Assembly: GCA_036824465.1 (NCBI GenBank)
Contig: DAITAC010000046.1
Span: forward strand, 1-32,926
Reading direction: 5' to 3'
DNA: 32,926 nucleotides
From: JAKOQB01 sp036824465
Lineage (GTDB): Bacteria; Pseudomonadota; Gammaproteobacteria; Burkholderiales; Burkholderiaceae_F
Each line of letters opens with the position of its first letter. Within the stretch, counting starts at the first letter, position 1. Both the position numbers and the translations under genes were made by a program. The notes beneath the pieces are model-generated. The model was given only the letters and a program-made list of their open reading frames with translations. It ran no database searches and had not been told where the DNA came from. This document shows, piece by piece, positions 25,501-31,202 of the stretch.

Positions 25501-25958
25501 CGCGTCCGTGAAGCAACTTAATTCGAACATCTCTGCTGGCTCGCGCCTCGACAATCATTCGGCCTCCGGCCTGTCTGCGGAGCTGCCGATCGAGTTGCCC
25601 GAGTTGCTGTTCCACGAGCCCGCGAAATACACGGCGCTGCCGGCGGGCGGCGACGACTTGAATGATCCGGCGTTCCTGACGGAATTCCTCGTCGCCAACG
25701 CGGGGCGCATGTGGAATAGCCGCAACGATCCTATTTTCGATTCCCGATCGTGGCCTCGGCGAACGGCAGCATCACATTCGCGCGCGGACGCAGGTGAACT
25801 GGGGCGCCTCGTACGAGCTGATTCCGCCCGCGTACGTGAAGCGCTTGGTCGACGGCATTACCGGTGCGACCCTAACGGCGATCGACGACGTGGGGCACGT
25901 GGCGGCTTACGAACAGACGGACACCGTACTGGCCGCAATCCCGAAGCCGCACAACTGA
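25501..25958 (+). pseudogene. relic of an alpha/beta-fold hydrolase
   Basis: The plus frame gives LPIELPELLFHEPAKYTALP then DLNDPAFLTEFLVANAGRM. After a frameshift near 25725-25743 it gives IPDRGLGERQHHI, VNWGASYELIPPAYVKRLVD, GATLTAIDDVGHVAAYEQ and a stop at 25956-25958. This is the cap and C-terminal half of a meta-cleavage-type alpha/beta hydrolase: the acidic residue region is WGASYELIP and the catalytic His is in DDVGHVAAYE. The N-terminal half with the nucleophile serine is missing. It is joined in the same frame to the LLM relic by a deletion, which suggests the two genes were once neighbours. Confidence 0.68.
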
Positions 25959-25986
25959 CTGGATGCCGGAATGCGTGGCCGCCGAT

Positions 25987-26592
25987 ATGAGCGTTGTCGA
26001 TAAGGGACACGTTCTGCAGCGCGCCGCGGCGGGCGAGTGGCTTGTCCTCGAACTCGGTTGCGGCGCCAGGAAGCGGTACACGGATGCGATCGGCGTCGAC
26101 GCGCTGGACTATCCCGGCGTGGACCTGGTCGGAGACATTTTCGAGGCGCTTCAAGCGTTGCCGGACGGATGCGTCGGTGCCGTGCACGCGTATCACTTTT
26201 TTGAGCACGTCGCCGACCTGAACCGGTTGCTCGACGAACTTGCGCGTGTAATGCGACTCAATGCTGTGCTCGATGTCGAAGTTCCCCACTTCGCCAACCC
26301 CTATTTCTATTCCGACCCGACGCACGCCCGCTATTTCGGGCTTTACACGTTCTGCTATCTCGCACGAAGTCAATTGTTTCGTCGTCGGGTACCGAATTAT
26401 GGTATGCAGCCGCGATTCGAGCTGATCGATGTAGCCCTTCAATTCGACTCGCCGTTTCCAATCCGCGGTTTGGTGCGCCGAGCATTGGGGCGCGTCTTCA
26501 ACGCGACGCGCTGGCTGCAGGAATTCCACGAAGAAAATCTGTGCTACCTGCTTCCGTGCTATCAGCTCCGCTACGAACTGCGCCGGTCGTGA
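25987..26592 (+). CDS. class I SAM-dependent methyltransferase (polysaccharide-type)
   Basis: 201 residues from ATG 25987 (MSVVDKGHVLQRAAAGEWLV); an in-frame ATG at 25963 adds eight residues. Motif I is LVLELGCGARKRY, with GVDALDYPGVDLVGD supplying the ribose-binding Asp, and VHAYHFFEHV / LNRLLDELARVMRLNAV are the Methyltransf_11-type post-motifs. The block VEVPHFANPYFYSDPTHARY followed by FGLYTFCYL is shared by methyltransferases found beside glycosyltransferases. The target is unknown. It starts 29 bases after the alpha/beta hydrolase relic, so its promoter must lie within pseudogene DNA. First of a three-gene plus-strand set. Confidence 0.82.
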   Translation: MSVVDKGHVLQRAAAGEWLVLELGCGARKRYTDAIGVDALDYPGVDLVGDIFEALQALPDGCVGAVHAYHFFEHVADLNRLLDELARVMRLNAVLDVEVPHFANPYFYSDPTHARYFGLYTFCYLARSQLFRRRVPNYGMQPRFELIDVALQFDSPFPIRGLVRRALGRVFNATRWLQEFHEENLCYLLPCYQLRYELRRS

Positions 26593-26623
26593 CCGACCCG
26601 CTGGATTTCTCGAAGAATGCCGC

Positions 26624-28060
26624 ATGAGTGTGCGAGCGAGCGCCATCTACGTCGCGTCACGAGGCGCCTCAGGGATCCTGTCGCTCGCGGCGCTGTCGCT
26701 GTTTGCACGCTGGTTGGGCCCGGACGGTTACGCATGGTTTGCGCTTGCATCGGCCGGGTCGGCCACCTGTGTCGCAGTCGTTCTGCAACCGTTGCAGCAG
26801 AGCCTTGGCCGCTTTCTGCCAAGTAACGATCCGCTCGATCTGACTGCAACGCTTACGCGTCTGATGATGATGATCATCGCCGTCGCGCTACTTGTGGCCG
26901 TCGGCATCGAACTCATCGGCGGACGACCGATCCCGCGCGGCCTGGCGTTCGCGGCATGGGCGTTAGGCAGTTCGCAGGCATTGTTCGACTTCGCCGGACA
27001 GTACGCGTCGAGCCGCCTGATGCCGACGCGCTTCGGCGCGATGTATTTAGCCAAGGCCGTGCTCGTGCTGGGCATCAGCGCGTTGCTTCTACAACAGCTT
27101 AACCAAGCCGCGATGGCGGTTGCGATCGTCTGCGTGAGTTCGCTCGCGACCTCGCTGACGATCGGATGGCCAGCGTGGCGTGATGCCGTGAAGGGACGAT
27201 TTGCAGTCGAATGGCTGCCACGCCTACAGTCGTTCGCGCAGCCGCTCGCGATGACAATGTTCGTCGGCGCAGTTCTGCAATGGGCCGACCGGTTCGTGTT
27301 GGCAGGTCAGGTGGCACCCGCAGACCTCGGCATTTACGCGGCCGCGGCCGACCTGACACAGCAATCGTTGGGTCTGCTGGGTTCGTCGCTCTACCTCGCC
27401 TGGTTTCCCCGCCTCGTGGCGGCGCACGAGCGCACCGATGCACGCGAGCGAGCGACTATCGAGGGGCACTACGCGCTGTTCGTGCTGGCAGTGCTGCTCC
27501 CGGCGCTGACCGGATTCATTCTTGTGCGAACAGATCTGATCGCAGCATTCTTCGGATCTGTATATATCGAACGCGCTTCCGCGGTGATTCCGTGGGTCGC
27601 GATCGCGACAGTGCTGGGACTGCTCCGGACGTTCGTCTTCGACGTGGGGCTGTACGTAGCCGGACGGATGCCGGCGCAGCTGCGCAACGTCGCGGTCAGC
27701 GCGGCGCTAGGGCTCACGCTCAACCTGGCGTTCGTGGGGAACTACGGTGTATGGGCTGCCGTCGGCGCGGCACTCGTGGCGCAGTCGGTCGCACTGCTGC
27801 TGTCGTGGTGGTCAGGTCGCGACGTCATCGCATGGCGAATTTCGCGCGGCCACTTCGGCCGCGTGCTCTTCAGCTGCGGATTGATGTTGCTGGCACTGTG
27901 GCAGATTCCCGGCGGCGACGCGATCGCGCTCGCCTTGCGAGTGACTGCTGCTGGCGTGGTCTACGGTGGGGCGATGCTCGCCCTCAACGGCGCGGGTTGC
28001 CGCGACTGGCTGGCGAGCCGGCTTCGACGGCGGACGGAACGCCGACGGGCGGCGCCTTGA
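26624..28060 (+). CDS. wzx: Wzx-type O-unit flippase (oligosaccharide translocase)
   Basis: 478 residues with about 12-14 hydrophobic segments, MOP superfamily. It begins MSVRASAIYVASRGASGILS, typical of the family, with LFARWLGPDGYAWFALASAG next; later segments include PLAMTMFVGAVLQWADRFVL, then AAADLTQQSLGLLGSSLYLA and TVLGLLRTFVFDVGLYVAG. Flips lipid-linked O-units across the inner membrane. Basic C-terminus SRLRRRTERRRAAP. Its stop overlaps the TTG start of the next glycosyltransferase. Sequence in this group is too variable to predict the substrate; neighbourhood makes the O-antigen or a related surface glycan likely. Confidence 0.85.
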   Translation: MSVRASAIYVASRGASGILSLAALSLFARWLGPDGYAWFALASAGSATCVAVVLQPLQQSLGRFLPSNDPLDLTATLTRLMMMIIAVALLVAVGIELIGGRPIPRGLAFAAWALGSSQALFDFAGQYASSRLMPTRFGAMYLAKAVLVLGISALLLQQLNQAAMAVAIVCVSSLATSLTIGWPAWRDAVKGRFAVEWLPRLQSFAQPLAMTMFVGAVLQWADRFVLAGQVAPADLGIYAAAADLTQQSLGLLGSSLYLAWFPRLVAAHERTDARERATIEGHYALFVLAVLLPALTGFILVRTDLIAAFFGSVYIERASAVIPWVAIATVLGLLRTFVFDVGLYVAGRMPAQLRNVAVSAALGLTLNLAFVGNYGVWAAVGAALVAQSVALLLSWWSGRDVIAWRISRGHFGRVLFSCGLMLLALWQIPGGDAIALALRVTAAGVVYGGAMLALNGAGCRDWLASRLRRRTERRRAAP

Positions 28061-29073
28061 CGCTGGACGTCGCCGCATTCACGCAAGGCGAGAACGTGCC
28101 GTCCGCACGATTTCGCGTCCGTCAGCTCGTCGCGCCACTGAGCATACACGGCGTGCGTCTGTGTGAATTGCCCGCGCGATTCGGCAGCTATCCGCCGAAA
28201 GGACTCCTGCGACGATTGCTATGGCTGCCTGCTTGTCTGATCGAGCGGCGCCGCGCGATTCGCGAAGCTGGCGACAGCGACGTCGCCGTGTTTCAACGAG
28301 AGATCGTTTCGACGCTCGCGACCATCGAGCGGGCGTGGTCCAAACCCGCGGTATTCGACGTCGACGATGCGATCTGGCTGCATCAACGCTGGCACGCGGC
28401 CGACAAACTGGCGCGTTGGGCTGGTGGCGTCTTCTGCGGGAACCAATATATCGCGGAGCATTTCGCGCCGATGGCTCGGACGTGGATCGTACCGACCGCG
28501 GTTGATACCGAACGCTTTCGCCCGTCGAGCGGAGTGGCGTCGACGCAAGTCATCGTGTGGTCCGGAAGTAGCGGCGGATTGCCGTATCTCAGATCGATCG
28601 AGAGTCCGTTGAAACGCGTTCTCGATGCGCGCCCCCGCGCTCGACTGCGCATTGTCTGCGACGCGCCGCCTCAGCTGGCGGGGTTGCAAGGTTCACGGGT
28701 CGAATACGTGCCGTGGCGCCCGGAAGTCGAAGTGCCCGCGCTGCAATCCGCGCGCGTTGGATTGATGCCGATGCCGGACACGCCGTGGACCCGCGGCAAG
28801 TGCAGTCTCAAAATGCTGACCTACATGGCGTGCGGACTGCCGGTCGTCGTTTCGCCGTACGGCATGAACTCGGAGCTGCTCCAGCGGGGACCGATCGGTT
28901 ACGGCGCGATCAGCGATGATGAGTGGGCGCAAGCATTGGTCGCCCTCCTCGATGACGACATCGCTGCGCAGGCCGCCGGTCGCGCAGGTCGAGACATCGT
29001 GGTGCAAGGCTTCACAGTCGAGAGAGTCGCCGAGCAGGTGGCCGACATCCTGCGCGAGGTTGCCGCGAAGTGA
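28057..29073 (+). CDS. GT4-like glycosyltransferase
   Basis: 338 residues from TTG 28057, whose TTGA overlaps the wzx stop; the frame is open 282 codons further upstream, but that part is just the wzx gene read in another frame. N-terminal block TQGENVPSARFRVRQLV and DSDVAVFQREIVS are typical of a subgroup of 'GT1/GT4' proteins in exopolysaccharide clusters. FDVDDAIWLHQRW is diagnostic of that subgroup. IVPTAVDTERFRP (hinge), VIVWSGSSGGLPYLRSIE and the donor end GKCSLKMLTYMACGLPVVVS with PYGMNSELL follow. The EX7E motif is replaced by K-x-x-x-Y in this subgroup. Cytoplasmic. Sugar unknown. Confidence 0.82.
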   Translation: MTLDVAAFTQGENVPSARFRVRQLVAPLSIHGVRLCELPARFGSYPPKGLLRRLLWLPACLIERRRAIREAGDSDVAVFQREIVSTLATIERAWSKPAVFDVDDAIWLHQRWHAADKLARWAGGVFCGNQYIAEHFAPMARTWIVPTAVDTERFRPSSGVASTQVIVWSGSSGGLPYLRSIESPLKRVLDARPRARLRIVCDAPPQLAGLQGSRVEYVPWRPEVEVPALQSARVGLMPMPDTPWTRGKCSLKMLTYMACGLPVVVSPYGMNSELLQRGPIGYGAISDDEWAQALVALLDDDIAAQAAGRAGRDIVVQGFTVERVAEQVADILREVAAK

Positions 29074-29085
29074 CCTCACTGTTAA

Positions 29086-30150
29086 GGAAATTCTGCATAA
29101 GTCGGCGAATTCGCGTGCCGTGCGTTGAAGGACGATCTGAATTGTTGGAGCGGTAGCGGCGATGACGCAAACAGATCTTGGCTTGAAGCTGTTGATCAAG
29201 TAGACGCGCAAGCGTGAGTTTCTCGACGAGATGGAGCGTGTGGTTCCCTGGGCCGACCTGATTGCGCTGATTGAACCGCACTACCCGAAAGGCAAGACCG
29301 GCCGGCCGCCGTTTCCGATTCAGACCATGCTGCGCATCCACTTCCTGCAGCAGTGGTTTGGTCTGTCCGATCCGGCGATGGAAGAGGCGCTGTTTGACGC
29401 GCCGTTGTACCGCGAGTTTGCGCAACTGCCCAGCGGCATCAGCCGGCTTCCCGACGAGGGCACCATCCTGCGGTTTCGCCACCTGCTGGGAAGCCCACGA
29501 CCTGGCCGCGCAGATGCTGGCTGCGGTCAACGACACCCTGAGCCGCCGAGGGTTGCTGCTCAAAAGCGGCAGCGTGGTCGATGCCACGCTGATCGCGGCA
29601 CCGAGCTCGACCAAGAACAGCACCGGCGCGCGCGACCCCGAGATGCACCAGACGAAGAAGGGCAACAACTGGCACTTTGGCATGAAGGCGCACATCGGCG
29701 CCGACCGCGACTCCGGGCTGGTGCACACCGTCATCGGCACCGCAGCCAACGTCAGTGACGTGACGATCGGCAACGCGCTGTTGCACGGGCAGAAAACGGA
29801 TGTCTTCGCCGATGCCGGCTATCAGGGGGCAGACAAGCGGCCCGAGGCGACGGGCGCCAACTGGCACGTGGCGATGAGGCTGAGTGTGCGCAGGAAATTG
29901 AGACGCACGCCCAGGATCGGCAAGCTGATCGAATGCGTCGAGCGCATCAAGGCCGCGGTGCGGGCCAAGGCCGAGCATCCGTTCCGGGTGGTCAAGCGCC
30001 AGTTCGGCTACACCAAGGTGCGCTACCGGGGCCTGAAGAAGAACATGGCGCAACTGAAGACGCTGTTTGCCTTGGCCACGATGTGCCCCCAGTAGTAGTG
30101 CCAGCGGTGCTTAGCAAGTCCGGGCAGACACCGATTCATGGAGGCCTTAC
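29086..30150 (+). mobile_element. IS5-family insertion sequence, inactivated
   Basis: 1065 bp. By eye a 22-bp imperfect inverted repeat (14 of 22 matches, including CT-CAT-A-TCGG-G) joins 29086-29107 and the reverse complement of 30129-30150. TTAA precedes the left end (29082-29085) and CTAA follows the right end (30151-30154); both fit the YTAR target of IS5 elements but differ at one base. The single transposase gene has a nonsense codon and a frameshift. It separates the polysaccharide trio from the pilA module. Confidence 0.7.
29162..30095 (+). pseudogene. IS5-family transposase with a nonsense codon and a frameshift
   Basis: Reading from ATG 29162 (MTQTDLGLKLLIK) there is a TAG at 29201-29203, then in the same frame EFLDEMERVVPWADLIALIE, GRPPFPIQTMLRIHFLQQWF and DEGTILRFRHLLG. 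One extra G at 29488-29490 (CTGGG instead of CTGG) shifts the frame; the rest follows as EAHDLAAQMLAAVNDTLSRR, SVVDATLIAAPSSTKN (Asp), GNNWHFGMKAHIGAD, DVFADAGYQGADKRPE (Asp) and MKTLFAL-like end. Repairing both would give the usual 310-residue protein with an intact DDE core, so decay is recent. Confidence 0.85.
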
Positions 30151-30193
30151 CTAAGGATGGATTGTCCACGAAACGCTTGAAGTCGCTCGAAAG

Positions 30194-30222
30194 AAAAGGG
30201 CGGACCGAGGGCCGCCCTTTTT
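30194..30222 (-). terminator. Rho-independent terminator of pilA
   Basis: A GC-rich stem GGGCGG/CCGCCC (30198-30203 with 30212-30217) flanked by AAAA and TTTTT. On the minus strand the stem is followed by TTTTC, about 20 bases after the pilA stop, and on the plus strand by TTTTT, so it may also terminate transcription out of the IS5 element. Confidence 0.85.
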
Positions 30223-30240
30223 GCTTTTGCAGGATCTGTG

Positions 30241-30681
30241 TTATCGGCAGTTCGCCGGGCGATACTTCGCGGTCAGAGTTCCACCCGTGCAAATCCAGTC
30301 GACCGCACCAGCCGACTGTCCGGCCAGAGCAGTTGGCGACAACTGTACCGTCTGCCCCGCGGTAAGTCCTACGCTCGCGGTGTAGACAACAGTAATGATC
30401 CCCGGAGTCGCAGTACTCAGGGAGACGGATGAGACGTATTTGCTGGAGATGGTGTCGGACACGCCCGCCAAGGCGTTCGAAGAGGGCCAACTGCTGTTGG
30501 TGTTGAAGAACTCAGCGACTCCGGTCTTGACCGCGCCGGCCAAATTGAAGCCCTCGGTGACGCGCGCCCGGATCGTGTAGTCCTGATACTGCGGAATGGC
30601 GATCGCCGCCAAAATACCGATGATCGCCACCACGATCATCAGTTCAATGAGCGTGAAGCCGCGTTGAAGTTGACGTTTCAT
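30241..30681 (-). CDS. pilA: type IV major pilin (PilA)
   Basis: 146 residues from ATG 30681; the frame is open 17 codons upstream but the prepilin leader and a GGGGG ribosome binding site fix this start. The leader MKRQLQRG is cleaved before FTLIELMIVVAIIGILAAIA by prepilin peptidase (PilD); Glu5 of the mature chain is present and the new N-terminal Phe is methylated. The alphabeta loop QDYTIRARVTEGFNLAGAVK is typical of Neisseria/Pseudomonas group IVa pilins, and two Cys near the end (DWICTGG…PANCR) form the D-region disulfide. Secreted and assembled in pili for twitching, adhesion and DNA uptake. A sigma-54 promoter and a terminator bracket it. Confidence 0.95.
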   Translation of the reverse strand: MKRQLQRGFTLIELMIVVAIIGILAAIAIPQYQDYTIRARVTEGFNLAGAVKTGVAEFFNTNSSWPSSNALAGVSDTISSKYVSSVSLSTATPGIITVVYTASVGLTAGQTVQLSPTALAGQSAGAVDWICTGGTLTAKYRPANCR

Positions 30682-30734
30682 AAGCAGATACCCCCTAAGA
30701 TTTTGACACCGGCATGTGCCAGCAGTGTTCAATA

Positions 30735-30751
30735 CCCAAGAACCGTGCCAG
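30735..30751 (-). promoter_or_regulatory. sigma-54 promoter of pilA
   Basis: Read on the minus strand the sequence is CTGGCACGGTTCTTGGG, matching the consensus YTGGCACGRNNNTTGCW at 15 of 17 positions (the -24 element TGGCAC is exact; the -12 element is TTGG instead of TTGC). It would start transcription near 30725, leaving a leader of about 44 bases before pilA. PilA genes of Pseudomonas and relatives are RpoN-dependent. Confidence 0.75.
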
Positions 30752-30811
30752 GGCCCTAATACGCGTTTCAGTCGGACATCTGGCCAAAATCCCCGGCATC
30801 ATGCGCTTCAG

Positions 30812-30849
30812 ATGACAAATTTGGGCATGGCTCATGACGAAATTGGGCA
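30812..30849. repeat. two direct repeats upstream of the pilA promoter, candidate PilR sites
   Basis: ATGACAAATTTGGGCA (30812-30827) and ATGACGAAATTGGGCA (30834-30849) match at 14 of 16 positions and start 22 bases apart, i.e. about two helical turns. They lie roughly 85-125 bases upstream of the predicted transcription start, the right distance for an NtrC-family activator such as PilR acting on sigma-54. Confidence 0.55.
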
Positions 30850-30896
30850 CAACACAACGGGAAAAGGGTCTGCCAGTACCGCTCAAGGGACGATGG

Positions 30897-31106
30897 CTAA
30901 GACGACACGCCCGACTGCACGAACTCCATCTTGACTCCCGCCAACTCGATTACGTCCCTGTCCTTCAGCGGCTGCGCGGCAGAACCCAGGTTGGCGCCGT
31001 TCACGTCAGGGAACACTTCGCCTTCAACGTGCACAATGAAAAAGCCAGTTGGGCGGCGGGTGACGACCGCGACCTGATACTTAGGACGACCGATGATGGG
31101 CGGCAC
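30897..31106 (-). CDS. small FHA-like protein or fragment
   Basis: The first normal start codon is GTG 31106 (69 residues), but without a good ribosome binding site. The pattern IIGRPKYQVAVVTRRPTGFF, HVEGEVFPDVNG and PLKDRDVIELAGVKMEF resembles the end of a forkhead-associated-type beta sandwich. The same frame stays open and protein-like upstream all the way to the stop of the PglL-like gene (31203-31205), reading LRLGSADPLIAFRRDD and CSPEGCRLLSK before the GTG. The real protein may therefore be about 100 residues with a non-standard start, or a decayed gene. The family call is from memory of the pattern only; role unknown. Confidence 0.5.
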   Translation of the reverse strand: MPPIIGRPKYQVAVVTRRPTGFFIVHVEGEVFPDVNGANLGSAAQPLKDRDVIELAGVKMEFVQSGVSS

Positions 31107-31202
31107 CTTGGAAAGAAGTCGACAACCCTCAGGGCTGCAATCGTCTCGGCGAAACGCAATGAGCGGATCTGCGCTGCCCAGCCGAAGTCTCGGACAAGCG
31201 AC

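Noticed and set aside
27211..29073. A 620-codon frame ending in the last glycosyltransferase
   Set aside because: The first 282 codons overlap wzx in another frame and are Arg-rich shadow sequence. The TTG at 28057 overlapping the wzx stop is the sensible start.
30705..30722. A second TGGCAC (30721-30716 on the minus strand) close to pilA as sigma-54 promoter
   Set aside because: Its -12 element would be GGTGT instead of TTGCW. The site at 30735-30751 fits both elements and gives a better leader length.
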